Positions 23,336-37,265 are shown, counted from the stretch's first letter. The stretch: 64,000 nt of DNA from Litsea cubeba (GCA_012931725.1 CM022948.1:112565930-112629929), one strand, 5' to 3'. The notes: generated from the sequence alone by a model not told the origin. Program-made: numbers and translations.

Positions 23336-23616
23336 TGCCGAAATGCCTGGCTAGATACAGATCAGGAATCCGGCCTTCGATCCGAAGAGGTGGTCCGGTG
23401 ACAGGAGATCCACGGCTGGAACGAGCTCGAGAAGCACGAAGGTTCGTCGATCTTCCGCCTCGTGCTCGATCAATTCAACGATATGCTCGTCCGCATCCTC
23501 CTTGTCGCCGCTGTCGTCTCCTTCGTCCTCGCTTGGTATGATGGTGCTGAGGCCGGCGAGGCCGGGATCACCGCTTTCGTTGAGTTGCTCGTCATCTTCC
23601 TTATCCTCATCTGCAA
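23336..23616 (+). pseudogene. captured fragment of an ER-type Ca2+-ATPase (ECA) gene
   Basis: The parent protein pumps Ca2+ into the endoplasmic reticulum. This fragment spans the cytosolic N-terminus and first membrane segments: SEEVVR, then GWNELEKHEGSSIF, LVLDQFNDMLVRILLVAAVV, SFVLAWYDG and GITAFVE-LVIFLIL. That is about 70-90 residues out of roughly 1060. A TGA at 23399-23401 stands where the family has Arg/Lys before the QEIHG block. A conserved Pro in AFVEPLV is Leu here. The match ends abruptly after about ILICN, with unrelated sequence following. It is in the Pack-MULE cargo and cannot encode a pump. Confidence 0.88.
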
Positions 23617-24241
23617 CTTCCCTGCCATGCAACTTCCCTTTAGAAGGTGGGCCACACAGAACGAAAGAAGACCTTATGTTGCTGCCTTTTCTTCTTTTTC
23701 TCCGGTGGGCATACTTCCGCCTGGAACCACTTCCCCCGGCGACATGCACAAACGGCGACGGGCAACAGCATCGATGGGCGTCGATTCTGGGCGGCCTCGC
23801 GGCGAACAGCGAGGTCGGTAGCTGTTGTAGTCCTGATTTGAGCGTGGCCCACAGAACACCTCTGATCGTCGATCTGCAACAGTGCCGGAACCCTCCTTTT
23901 TTCTGTTTACTATGTGGTGAATCAAGAGATCCAGATGATCTCTTCTCCAGGATTAAACCCAATCTCGATACAGATTATGATGCTAATTACAGCGCTACTG
24001 ATTCCAATTAAAGTATAGAAGAAGAGGGATAATATAAATTTGAAATTTGAAATTTGAAAATTTAAAACTTTATGCTTAAAATGGTTGAAAGGGTAAAACA
24101 GTCATAAAATATGTGATCATGTGGATGCAGGGACCTATGGCTGCAAACAGTCTAACTGAATGGACCATAAGCCTTAAAAAGTATTTCATTGGACTGGAGG
24201 CTGGAAACATCGACTTATAGGGACCTTTTGCTAATTTTGCT

Positions 24242-24630
24242 TTTAAATAATCCTTTTAATATGTATAATTAATTAGAGAAATATAGTTGGTGTATCTATT
24301 CCTACCCAACCAAACTTTAGAAAAAACTATAGGAGCTAGGTAGACAACGTGACTACCAGACGGGAAGATAAAGAAACATATGCACCATTATTGTATTCTA
24401 ACCCATAGTTGAAGTCATCGGCAACAACCGTCCCTGTCGTCCTTACTATGCGATTTTATAGCAGATGTGTAGTGGTGCTTCAATTCAATTGGGTCGGTTC
24501 AGGTATTGGCTCAACCCAAGATCAACCTGAATCATATGCAAGAAAACCCTAATCTGAACCCAGCAAGAAAGAAGTTCGAAGATGTCCAACTTGAACCTGA
24601 CCTATATTATATGAATTATCGACACACGTG
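24242..24630. other. intergenic spacer between two DNA transposons
   Basis: Apart from the 9-bp duplication at its left edge, nothing was recognised. Confidence 0.5.
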
Positions 24631-25739
24631 CAGGGCAGGCTTAAGCACAAGACAATAAAAGCCCATGTTTTAGGCCCCCAAAAATTTAGGGCCCCAAATT
24701 TTCTCAACTTTCGAAAAACAAGTAATGAAATTAGTTTGTTTTTCCAAAAAAAAAAAAAAAGGCTTCACAACAAATCCCAAAAAATAAGGCCCCATTAAAA
24801 CCGTTCACATTCCAAAAATTTTTTTAAACTTTCCACGTTCCAAAAACATGAGAAAAGTTGTAGTCATTAAAACCGTTCACATTCCAAAAAATTCGAACAA
24901 ACTACTCCTTCACACGGTTTATACCTTTTCACATTCCAAAAACATGAGAAAAGTTGTAGCCATTAAAAATAAAAATAAAAAAAGAAAACCTTGCAATTAC
25001 AACAAGTAATAAATTCCTTTTGAGTTCTAAAATTCTTCCTATTTATAATTTTTTTCTTAGCATCTGCTTGCAATCCAAAGAGGACAATCTCCTCTATGTT
25101 CTTATTTGATCTCTTCAATTCAAGTGTTTTTTTCTTCTGGAGAGTCCATTCCCCCTGCACTCCTTCCTATTTGCACTTCTACAATTGCTATTACTGCAAC
25201 TTGGACTCCAAAAGGAATTAGTTTTGTTCTGATTGAAGCCAAAAGGTATGCATTTTATATATTATTTTTGCCCTTCTTCTCTTTTTTTTCTTATGTGATA
25301 CTTCTTTTTATAATATAGTTTTGATAATATATGTTAATCATGGCTCACTAACACAAATATAATCTATTCTTTTTTTTTTCAGGTTCTATAATTTTTGTGG
25401 CCAACACCGATAAATTGTTAAATTAGGTTCTATTGTTCTTTGCTTTTAGAATTTTTTAAATTCCAAGCTCATACTCTTTATTTATTATAGTTAGTGTTTA
25501 TTTTATTTATAAATATTATTATTTGTAATTTATAAATAATAAATATGCCTACTAGAAAATACGATTCTGGGTACTCAAAACTTTTAAAAAAAAAATTCTA
25601 AAAAATAAATGATTTAATTCAATCTCAAAAAGTGAGAAAAATGGGTTTTAAATAAAATATTTATAATAATATTACTAAATAGAAAATACCTCATTTAAGA
25701 TTTTCTCATTAGGCCTCAAATTGTCTCAAGCCGGCCCTG
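24631..25739. mobile_element. hAT-family non-autonomous transposon (1109 bp)
   Basis: Perfect 8-bp duplication CACACGTG at 24623-24630 and 25740-25747. Ends CAGGGCAGGCTT and, inverted, CAGGGCCGGCTT are hAT-like TIRs. Very AT-rich inside, with a local ~95-bp duplication around 24840-24970 (repeated ACATGAGAAAAGTTGTAG). No intact transposase frame. Confidence 0.85.
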
Positions 25740-28700
25740 CACACGTGTAATTTGGATTTTGGATTTAGTGACGTTGACCAATCTAGCTAGTCAAGTCATC
25801 TCCTTTCACGAGAGGGTTTTTCCACTTCACCCGAGATTTACTCCACTCACCCAAAAGCTAGGGGCCGTGCCCCTCCAAATTGAGATAAAATAAAAAATGC
25901 CACGTGGTGAAAGTTTCATGCAATCCGCTTGCCGAATATCTATTTCTCTGTCGCGCAACTTCTGTTCTGCATTCACCTTCCCCCAAATAGTGCTGAGCAA
26001 AGTCGTTGTTGGTGTAGCAGTAGCATTAGCATACACTGCTAATGCTAGGTGCATGGGTGCACGAGTGCTATATATGATCTCACTGATGTCAATGCACAAG
26101 AGCAGGAAAAAGTTTCTTTGAGGTTGGGGGCATGTCTCTGGAGTTTTAACTTTTGGGCTATTTTTACATGCAACGTGGGACTTCTTTTTACAATAATAAC
26201 CATTTTTTGGTTCATCTGTTTTCATTAAAATACATAAAAGAATTTCCAACACATTCAGGCTGAGTATTGTTAGCACCTTGCTATCACACACATGTCCAAA
26301 GATGAATCATTTTTTTAAGTTTGAAGTATCACTTCCGATCAGTATTAAACATAAATTTCAAAAGTAGGCATCAAATAACCTTTACTTGTAAGAAAATAAG
26401 ATTAAGAAATGTGATATGAATACACAACCATCACCCCTAGTGATTCAATATATGGAAAAATGAAGTTCTATTAACATCTCATGATATCTTTCACGCCTGA
26501 CATCTTTAATGATCCTTTGGTAGAATTTGAATTAATATCACAATGATTTTTTTTTATTTTTTAATGCAAATAAATAGGCCCTTCGTTTTTTAAACGTGAT
26601 TTTGTGGCTGTCAAGCCATTTATGGAAGGTCCCCTATACAATTGGTGTCGGCATGCCATATCAGTAGCCGTGGCCTAATATTAGTTTGGGATGATGAAAT
26701 ATTATCATGTCCGTTCCTTTTTAAACTAGACAAGTTTTACATGTGATATTACAATATTTGGAAGTTGGAATTGTAGACTTTTTTTTTATAGAGTTTAAAA
26801 TATGAATTCCCCTCCTACTCTTCTTGGCTCCACCATTTTACAACAAAAGGTCTTCGGTCCGAACACAATTCAATGTCTACTTCCCTCATCGGATGGCTGG
26901 GTTCCAAGCCTCCCTAAGCTTGGTACCAAATTAAATGAAAAATCGCAAACAAACATGCCCTTAGTTAATATAGTTTTACAAAGGTGAAATTAAAAGTCCT
27001 AAAAGTCAGGAATAACCACAGATTTTCCACTACATCCAGCCGTTACTTGGGTCTTTAAAAGCAGTCCAGCTGACAAAGAAAATGAAAAAAGAGAACCACT
27101 TGTAGGCTGTCCTCTGTAGCGGGCAACTTGTACCATGTACGTAGCCATCACGTGATCATTCGATTCATTCCTCATCACCTAACGAAATACCAAAACAGGC
27201 TACAAAAATACTGCCATCCTTGTTGCAACCTAAAATATTCAATTTACATCCAAACGCTTTGCCTGTGAGCCCCCACTCATTTTCATAGCTGTGATGGATG
27301 GTTGAAAGCATGCATACTTGCAGTTCGACCGAAGATTTAACGGCTAGAATCAGTTCTTGGAAGGAGAAGGAAGAACCGTCCATGTCTTATCTCCAATGTA
27401 GGGCCACCAACCTGAAATGGAGACAAGTGAGCTTTTCTTTGGATGATATGACATGATGATAGAGGGAGCTGAAAGCTACGGTAACGGTGTGGTGTTATGG
27501 TGGTGATTATATAGAAAAGGTTGTCATGCATGTTTCTAGTCATTTTCGATTGCTTCCAGCTGGGGGAAAAGGGAACTCCATTGTTGAGCCACGTTTTATA
27601 TATCACTGGGTGCGATGCGAGTGAAAGAGCCTCTTTCAGGAAAGACGGTGTACATGTATAGTGTTAAGGCCTCGAGACATGGTGGAGGAAAATGGAGTTT
27701 TCCTTTTATGAATGTGACGCATCATTTGAAGCTATTAGACGACAAATACGGCAATTGCAGGCGTAAACGTACCATAATTGCCTTGTGAAATAGATGGGTG
27801 GGAAACAAGACAAAACCACTCGTCCATTTGTGAACTTTTATGAGAAAAAGCCACCACCACCATGGGTCATATATGAGCTAAAAGCCCAAATGCACAGGGC
27901 ACAGATGTCGAGAAAACTGTTCACTGTAATTTTGAGTTGGAGACTGTTTACTGTAAATTTGAGTTGCTTGCATTTGCTATCAAGGCATATTGGTCTTAGC
28001 ATCAATTATACCCTCGGAACAACCCAAAGTGAAGAACATGATTTGATTGTATCCAATGGATGAGATTGCTTGAAGACAATAAGAGGATCTCATAGGGTTC
28101 ACTCACGTCTAGGCATGGAACCCAAGTTCATCTCCCCCAACAGATTTTTCTTCCTCTCTTCCTAATTTCTAATCTTTCTCATGATATTAAAGCAATCTCT
28201 GCTATTGGATAAAATTAACTCATCTTCATCTTTATCAGGAAGATAATTCAGACACATATCTAATGGAGGATACCTTTTGTTTTAAGGACCAAGTACCACA
28301 AAATTAATGATATATCATTAAAATATAGCTTCTCTTGCAGGTAAGACCGCCATATGAGAGGGGTTATATATAATAAACAGTCATGCTAGATTTTATTTTT
28401 TTTATTTGGCAATCAGCCAAAGGGGCTGAGACGCATGAGAAACCTCAGCTAAGGAGGCACCTGCTCACATGGGTCGTGCAAAGGAAGCATGCACCTGCAA
28501 GAAGAAAACATAGGGAGGAACAAACCTGGGGTAGTTGGATGAGAAATTGATATCTAACCCAGCCAACCAAGCTATCCCTTTACCCAAAAAAAGAAAATAA
28601 AAAAACAAACAAATAAAACAAACTATTCTACACTTGCATGCAGGAGGAGCCTGTGTATGCACTTGATGTGAATTTTCATGCAGCCTAGACTACAGATATG

Positions 28701-31700
28701 CTATGCACACGGTTGGCCCTCTTTATGTGAAATAAACTTTGAATCCGCAGCAAATACTACAGTCGAATAAAATGCTTGTGAACGTTTTGGATCTAGCTCT
28801 TCTTGAATGTGCAAAGTGTTGTAATCTATTCTTGCTTAACTGACACCATTATCACCATAGGAGTTTAAGCTTATAGTTGTCAATTTTGTACGTGTTGGAC
28901 TTCACTTGGGTCTTGCCTCCAAAATGAAATAATTCCACCAATTTGAAGTCTCGAAAAACTGTTTCGAAGTTATATTTAAAAAAAAATTAAAAATAATATC
29001 TCTATGTAGAAAAAACAGAAAAATAAAATATAAATTATACATTTAATTTAAAATAATATTATAACACACAAGTATAAAATCTAAGCACATTCCTTGACAC
29101 AATAAAATTTAAACACGAGTTTTATAACAATAAAAGTGAACCAACTTGAAGATTGAAGTTTGAACACATTCTCCGTAGCGTTTTGTCTATTTTGGAAATT
29201 TCAAATATTTCATCAAAAAATATGGATTTCACATAAAAATTGATCGAAAATCAATTTAAAAAACTTATACTAAGCATTTCGTTTTGGTTTTACTGCTGAA
29301 ACAAAAACTTTCAGCCATTTAGGGAAAAGAAAAATACTAGCTCTTCTTGAATGCACAGCTGTCGCAATGTATTCCGATCCGGTGAAAGTTGCAGGGTGGG
29401 AGTCATAGCATCATGTCGGCACTCAGTTCAAACCTGAGTGATATTGGAAGCTTAAGTGAATAGCATATTCTCACCTTGTTACAAGATTCTTAAACAGTTC
29501 AATCGGGTCTTACATACACTCCCTACCGTCAACTCTGTGACAATATTTCACTAACCTGAAACTGATAAGATTATTGTGATGTGCACCATTTGTTGGAACC
29601 AGTCTTTGCTAACAGGTTTAGACGTTAGTTCTTTCGAAATCAATAGCTATCAACACCCTATAAGAATGATGTTTGGGACAAACCTCGTCCAGATTGAGTC
29701 CATTCCAATGGGCCCCATAATGCAATCAGTGGTGATCCAAAACAATCCCTATATTGGATCAAACCGACTGGATTCATAAAACAGATGGATTGAAAAAGAA
29801 AAGCCATCATATTAGGGTTGTAAATGGGTATGCTGAAGCCTTTGACTCCTAATAAAACGGGCATGAAATCTAATTTTGGATCAGGATAAAATCAGATTTG
29901 GATATGGATCTATGCACATAGGATTTGAAGCATTCGGAGATTACATATGTATATGTATATTGAAATCGAGCCTAAATTGCGTGAATTATATCGATATTTG
30001 AGTCTCTAGTTAGCTTTAATCATATACCATTTAAAAGTCTCATTTGTATATATACAAATATATTTTTAAACTTCTTTTATTTAATTATATATATATATAT
30101 ATATACCAACGCACTATATACACATCTTATTTCAAATCCAATCTAGAATCGATACTCCAAGAACTAGAAGAATTTTTTTTTTCCGTCCTACTATCACTAT
30201 TTAAAAACTGATTTTCATGACATTTTTCAAATAAAAGCCCAAAGAGAAATGTCAAAATTATAAAAACCTCCATGTTTTCCCAATGATGAGAGTGGAGACA
30301 TGCATTGGTTAGTGAATAATTGGCATGGTTCTAAATATCGGCCAACCCATTATCTATCAGCAATATCTATGTTCCCATAATTTACTTTTTTTAGGTGAAT
30401 CAAATCAGGCCAATAGATTCAGTGGGCCGAATCTATGTCCAGATAGATTCAGTGGTCCATGATTTGTCGGTAAACCCGTGCCAAACAGGTTCTCATGGTC
30501 ACATTACCACTAATAATAAAATTACTGTGGTAGTAATTCAAAGCAATAAGGCACTGAAAAATCGTCTACAGACTACAGGGGCTCTGCTGTTTGGTTATTG
30601 CTAAGGACTGACCCATCAGATTAGGCTGTGTTAAGATCAAGCAAGTATAGGTTCTGTGGGCCTGAATTTTACATAGTGTGGTCCATGACAATTATTAGTG
30701 TCAAGTAGTGCTAAAAATAGGCCCAAGGTGTCCCTACTCTGGGCTACATTGCAAGCCGTATATATCTTTATCTAATCCTAAATCGTTTGGCAGGGAGAGG
30801 GTTCCTTTGGTTCTTTGCCTGGTTTTCTGGAGTCATTTAGAGCTTCCATGAAAAGGTTTGCTGTGTGGGCCTGTTCGAAGGTTGATAAAGCCCAGAGGCC
30901 CCAGACCATATAGTTACAGCATCTAATATTCGGCCCAGATGGTATGAGTCTGAAAGTTAGACCCACACCAAGTTCTGTTTTTAAAAATAATATTTTTCCG
31001 TTTATCTTAGACGTGGAGCTGGTTTTTTACTATCTATTGGGTCCTTTAAGCAGACATGAAAAAAATCTTATACCCGCTGATGCACCATCTCAACTGCTTT
31101 TTTGGAATGAAAACAAAATTAAGGAATGTATTTTACATAGTTGGCGAATGGGGATTGGATGAAACAGGGGATCAGACTCACATACATCACCCTCATAAGT
31201 TATATCCGAGGAAAGTAATGGTCCCATCTATATCTCTACGTTATGTCATTCACTCAACCTTAATACTCCAGTAAAACCCAGTTTACAACGAATTAGTAGG
31301 AACTCAATCAATAAAGACAAATGGGCCCTTCGAATGAAGTTATTTTACTATCAGCAGTTGTCTGATAAAAGCTAACACAGCCATAGTTGAATGGTGTCGG
31401 CACCTTGATATCATACATATTGCCTGAATTGATCCCTCGGCCTTCTAGTCGGAAGCATCACTCCTGGCCAAAAGTAGGCCAAACTAGCAAAGTTAAAAAA
31501 AGAAAAAAAAAAGGGTCTGATAAAAGCCCTCTTACCCAACATCCAGTTATATAAATATCTCGAATGGAAAAAGGGTCAATCCAAGTGAAAGGAATTGAGA
31601 TGCACCTACAATTCCTTGTGTTGGAATTTTGAACATCAACCAGACGGAGGGTCTAGCTTGGGTTGGAATTTTGAATTCAGCCCTGGGCTTAGGCTCGGCA

Positions 31701-32274
31701 ATTTGGGTTTTGTGTAGACACAGCTCACCAACATGCAGTTTGATATAGGCTTGGCTGGGCCCAATGCTTAACCGAAACCCGCCGGAGTTTTGTCCCTGAT
31801 CCCAACTTGTGTATCTGGATCCTTTGACGTCATTACAATGAATACATCATATAGTCCCCCTTCTAAATCCAAATCTGTCCAACTTCCTGTACCCATTTTC
31901 TATTAGCTAATTTAGGCCAAATCTCAGTCCACAGGAGCTATATCTACTGACAAATTGATCATGTTTATAACATATAATCAGAATAAAACAAACAATCAAA
32001 TCATATAGTTAAGACATGGTCAATCTCATTCCGGAGTATAACCCAATTGATGTAAAATAGGACCCAGATCCAATACAGTGTTTGGGAGGTTTTTTCTTGT
32101 TTTTTTATGCCGGATTCCCAATTTGGACGAATGAGGTGGCGACATGCGGACATCCATATGCTGATGTTGAAATAAAGCCAAGGAAAAAGAAGGTTGGACT
32201 GTGGACATCCATGTCATAAAGAGTAGGAAAGAGAAGGTTGGACTGTGTGTTTTTTTTTGAATTATGCTACATGG

Positions 32275-32348
32275 ACTAACTCATTGAGTTAGTCCATGGA
32301 CTAACCCTATGATATCCATGAGGATAATGAATATCATAAGGTTAGTCC
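32275..32348. repeat. nested inverted repeats
   Basis: GACTAACTCATTGAGTTAGTC (32275-32295) is near-palindromic. GGACTAACCCTATGATAT pairs with ATATCATAAGGTTAGTCC (32331-32348) with one mismatch. Confidence 0.7.
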
Positions 32349-32590
32349 ATATAGACTTTTTGGTTTTTTTTTTTTTTTTGTTCTTTGGTAAAACAGTGTT
32401 TGGGTCTTTAAGAGTTGGTAGCAGAAGTTGTGGACTTTTGACTCACGGCAGTTACGGAGTCAATAAAATCAACTTACATGAGTCGTCTCGTCCCGTCCCG
32501 TCCAGCGGCTTAAAATATCACGTGTTCCATGACTTATATTAAAGCAGAGAGACAGGCATGAAAATTGTATGGAGCCCCATGTGCACCAAG

Positions 32591-32690
32591 TACCAAACTG
32601 CTTGGGCACGGACAGGGTGGTGGGGGACTCAAATTAAATGTACCAAACTGCTTGGGCACGGACAGGGTCGTGGGGGACTCAAATTAAATG
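32591..32690. repeat. 50-bp tandem duplication
   Basis: Two adjacent 50-bp copies starting TACCAAACTGCTTGGGCACG, differing at one base (GGTGG versus GGTCG). Confidence 0.95.
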
Positions 32691-33629
32691 CATGTGCTCT
32701 TGCCTCCATGCTTTTCATCTCTATCTCTATTTCTCTCTCTTAAAATTATCATATGTGACCCATAAATATGAACTGCAAATGGAATCATAGGTAATAGTTG
32801 TTTACTGGTTTACACAGATTCTTTTTTCTGTTCTTACTCTACCTATGAAGAGCGGTCCAATGGAAGGTCATTCAAAAGGAAAAAAAATGCCTTTAGACTG
32901 TAGAAAAAATGAACCCCCAACTGCAGATATCGCATGGTCTTAATTATTGCCGACAGTTGCAGTTGCAGTTGCAGTTGCATGTCATCAAATAAACAGTTGA
33001 AACTGAAATGAAAAACAAAAAAGCTCTAATGAATTATGGGATTGAGTACTGCAAGATGAGTATACATTTCATGGACAATGTTGCATTCGTAGCTGCTTAT
33101 GAAAGATTTGATCATCTCTCTTATTCCCGAGATCAGTTAGTGGGCCATATTATTATTTTTATGGGGATAAATCCTGTAGTGCAATCAAACTCTAGCAGGA
33201 CCTGCAGTGGGAGAGAGATTGGGCCTTTTATTTTAGCAGAGGGAGGTTGTCACGTTGCTAAAAATGGATTTTTAATAAACCCCCAATATGTTTATCTTAT
33301 TTTTTTATTTGAAATAAAAGCCCTTGCACGTTTCTTTTAAAACATTGCGATATATCATATTTTATTTGGTTGTTGTTGTTACAATGAGATTTTACAGTGT
33401 CCTAGTCGTTTTTCATGCGAACCCATTTACATTGGAAATTAAATAAGAATGGGCACAGAATAACGGATAGAAACTCTGCGGACTGACTACCACGGGTCCC
33501 ATGTTAGATCAAGGCAATGAATGATCCCCCAAGTAAGCCTTGAATTGTTAGAGTTATGATTGGCTAGGGCGGACCCAAGAAATTTAACTTGGGGGACTTA
33601 ATGTAAAAGAAATATTGTGGAAAGGGAAA

Positions 33630-33650
33630 AATATATATATATATATATAT
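33630..33650. repeat. (AT)n microsatellite
   Basis: About ten AT units. Confidence 0.9.
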
Positions 33651-35410
33651 CTAAAACACATTAATTATTAGGATTTGCAGGGAGGTTTTTGAAAATTCTT
33701 AGGGAGGGTGGGGGTTTCAGCTCTAAGACCCTTGTACATGAGTCTAGTCGTATTGGTACGTCTCCCTCCTAGTTAAAAGATTAATGGATTTTAGGAGTGA
33801 TAGAGTTCTGAATCATTCGCGATTACTCGAAATTGCTTATTTAAGGGAGTTGTAGCCCTTGTTTGCCAATTAGCGGCTAGAAGCATTCCCAGTGAATATG
33901 TAGAATCTAGATTACAATGAAAACACACAAAGACAGAGAAATCAGATTTATATCGATCCCATCTGGGGCCAACAACAACTACTTGTGGGGTCCACCTCGA
34001 TGCAGGAGAACCAAAGGAGACCGGGTTTGCATATGAATTGAGGATATAATTTTTTTTTTTTTTTGTAACCCGGCCAAGAGGGTTGGAACCTAAGAGATAA
34101 CCCAAATACACAAGGGAAGACAGCCCATACAAGTGAAAAGAAGGCCCACACAAATGGAAAGAAACTCCATACAAGTGGGAGGAAGTGGCGTTTACATCAA
34201 ATGATCTTACCTTTTCTAGTCCTCCATATTTAATTGCTATATGTTGTGCAAAATGCAAATGCATTGTGATAATTTTCGACAGTTGCTAATGTTCGGATTA
34301 GCGTTATATTAAGATTGGTATCAATTAGAAAATGGCAGTAGGTGTGTGTACGTAAATAGATTTAAGTGATCATCAGTGAGAGTGAGAGGCCCTTGGACAT
34401 GAACATTTGACCGTTCAGGTTCAGTAATCAAAGATACAAGTAATCCGGGACATCCAAAATAAGAATTTGCATCCGACTCACATCATCACTCACGTCCCTC
34501 TTGATTCCCATGCATGAAGGTGCCCCTCACAGGTGCTATTTTTATTTTTTTTTTTTTCTTTTTAAATTTAAACGGTTGTACTACAACAGAAGTTCAACCA
34601 ACTTAATGGAGTTTGCAATAGATTGGGTTAGGTAAAGGTTAGGTTGAGCATCATATGTATCATTTAAATTCCCCTATCAATCAGATTGGAAAATCTCATC
34701 CCGAGCAAAAGCCAAAAGCTAAAATAGTCAACTAAAAACCCTACATCAATAGGTTGGTTTAGGTTGTGTAAGTTGGCTACTAATATGAGAGCTGGTGGAG
34801 TGGCATAAGGCGTATGGGTTTCGTTCCCACATCTTATATTGAAAACTGCATCAGATATGTCCCTTAAATTTATGTGGGTTTAGTTGGCGCCCCTTGAGAA
34901 TTAAGCTTTTTTGGGTCAAAAACCTTGAATACCCACGTCATGAAAAGAATTAATCTAATTTATTAACCAAATTAGAAATGTGAATGCAAACTCAGCCCAA
35001 AAACAAAAACAGCTCAATCTATTACATTTCAATTACGCTTGATAGGTTGGATCCATATTTTCCAACCCTATGCATGACAAATGTTTAGATGAAAATGACA
35101 CTGTAGCTGTTTATTGCCAAACTTTCGGATCGACGCAATGATCATACCATTGAATCATGAGCACACAAAATCAACCGTCATATGAGATTATTCATACAGT
35201 TTATTTTGGGGGCTTTTAAGACATGTTTGTTTTGGAGGCTTTTGAGACATGACTATGATCATCAGAAAAGTCAAATTTTAGCCGCATAACATCTGTACCA
35301 AAATCTTCTGTTAAGAATGCACTGAGATTTGCTTGTGAGATCGTGATCCCAGTTTTAATAGCTGATGCTCTCTTCCATGAGACTCCATCACCAAAACCAA
35401 TTCTCGGATT

Positions 35411-35540
35411 GGATCAAAACAATCAGGGGGTGCCACATAGGGGAGAGGATGTCAAATCAGATGACATCCCATCTCCTACTCCAATAGTAATAATAATAAA
35501 AAAATTTTCCCCCATGTGGCACCCTCCGATTGGTCCAAGC
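35411..35540. mobile_element. short TIR hairpin, probable MITE
   Basis: GGGTGCCACATAGGGG near 35428 pairs with CCCCCATGTGGCACCC near 35508-35524; the match extends outward through CAATC. About 130 bp overall. No target duplication identified. Confidence 0.45.
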
Positions 35541-37265
35541 AGGTTTTCCTGTCTGGTCGAAACAGGGATTAATCCGAATCCCATGTTCACACGATGCCGG
35601 TTTGACATTTTAATGACAAGTCATCAGCCAGCCTCACTTTGAGGACTCGTGCATGCATGGTGGGCTTGTCCAATTTGGTCTTCTCATCAGCTGGCTTGCA
35701 TCCAATCATCAAATGGGCCAGTACTCATGTTTGAGTAAACTGACCAGCTAGTGAAAGGTCGTAGTGAGTGATGTGACTTCATTTTCATAAGGTACGGGAA
35801 ACAGATGAGTGTTTTCAAAGGGCAATGGCTTTCAATACTACAGCTGTTTATAACGTTTGAGTGAGACCGAGACAACCGTACGTCAACGTCACAAGCAGTA
35901 GCATTGGCTCGATCCGCCGGGATATTTACATTTTAAAAAGTCTATTTTGACATATTTTTTTTTGTATGAATTTTAGACGAGTTCTTATATTACCCCTTAA
36001 GATAACATAAGAATTTATCCAAGATTCATGCAAAAAAGTATATCAGTAACATTACTTTTCACATTTTTTATAATTTGACTATTAGAAATAGAGTCCCTGC
36101 TACATGGCCTGATGCCTGGCTCGAAAAGTGGCCTGACATCATACCAAATAGACTTTTTCTTAGATTAAAAATATGCAACCAGGCAAATCTAATAGAAATA
36201 GAAAATTATTTGTTAAATAATAATCTTTCTTTCCGGTTCAAAGGGATTAACAGTTTTGTACTTCTAAAGTATTTCTCTGTAAGGCATGAGCTTGTGACAA
36301 TCAGCGGAAAGAATCATCATGTGAATCAGCAGGGAGATGCACTTTACATCATCCTTTAAACATAGAATAAATTTCTAATAATATAACAGGTAGCATAGAT
36401 TGTAGGGCCTACTAGCCACTACATGAAAGAGGGCTTTAAAAAGTATCATGAGGTCCATTAGATTTTTGTTGCTATCATATTTAAGGTCATAAATGGATGA
36501 TCAACTAAGTTTCTATACTGGTGGTCTAATTTTTCATTTGACCTTGGTTAGCTAGAAACATGGAAAGGACTTGACAATTTCCAGATGGTTAATTTCTTAT
36601 TTTGAACAAATAGATGATTAAATCTTAAAACTCTCTTATATCTTACAGGCCTCAAAAATTTTCTAGTTATACCACTGAATTAGAGACGTTCAAGAGCATG
36701 GGTTTGGAAGTATTTAACCTTTGATCATGTATATTTCTAGGACTCTTATCATGACTTGATTGGGCGACACTAGTCGTTCATGAAGATATTGAAGTTGCAG
36801 CTCTAGAGACACTCATAAGAGACAAATGAATGTTGATGAAAGAGTAGGGTGGATAAAGACTTTTAGATAAACTCACAGTAGAATTCATTGACATCTAGAC
36901 TCCTCAATTTATACAAAAGAGATACATTGATGAGATAATAAGTTTAAATTCAAATTCTTATTTTATCTTTAGAATTTCTAACAACCTAAACATAATCTCT
37001 AACATTGAGCTCTTTATGCGTGACAACATTATACCAAAAGGGGGGATCCACCATCCATTGCCAAAATCCTACGTAAATCCCATCAAGAATTGTTTAAAAC
37101 CTTCAGCTGCCACTCTATTAACAAATAAAACCCAAGGCTTACATTACACATATACACGTTCTCAGAAGATAGCAAAGCAAACACACCAATGAATTAGCAC
37201 AATAAGACGTGAACTCTTTTCAAGTGACTTGAAAATTAAAACCTCCTTTAATAGCTAGGCTAGGA

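Larger units (their letters stand above)
21881..24241. mobile_element. Pack-MULE-like element A (2361 bp)
   Basis: Flanked by a perfect 9-bp duplication TTTAAATAA (21872-21880 and 24242-24250), the Mutator size. Imperfect ends share ...GC-A-A-AGGTCCCT: GGGGCATTCGGCGACAGG on the left, AGCAAAATTAGCAAAAGG inverted on the right. The interior has an AT-rich array, then GC-richer cargo with a Ca2+-ATPase fragment. The ends and array recur inverted at 49375-51905 with different cargo, the signature of a gene-capturing MULE family. No transposase. Confidence 0.75.
25748..37265. other. long intergenic region without recognised genes
   Basis: No convincing coding exon on either strand. Contents that can be named are a 50-bp tandem duplication, hairpins near 32.3 kb, a GCAGTT run near 32.95 kb, an AT run at 33630-33650 and a small TIR hairpin near 35.5 kb. 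Parts are probably degraded transposons: the AAACATGCCCTTA near 26955-26967 resembles a Harbinger terminus, without a matched partner. Confidence 0.5.

Noticed and set aside
23502..24011. 169-codon frame as a functional gene in the Pack-MULE
   Set aside because: It is out of frame with the Ca2+-ATPase match and looks like a chance frame over captured DNA.
25827..26291. 154-codon minus-strand frame
   Set aside because: No recognised motif, no splice or promoter support, sits in repeat-like DNA.
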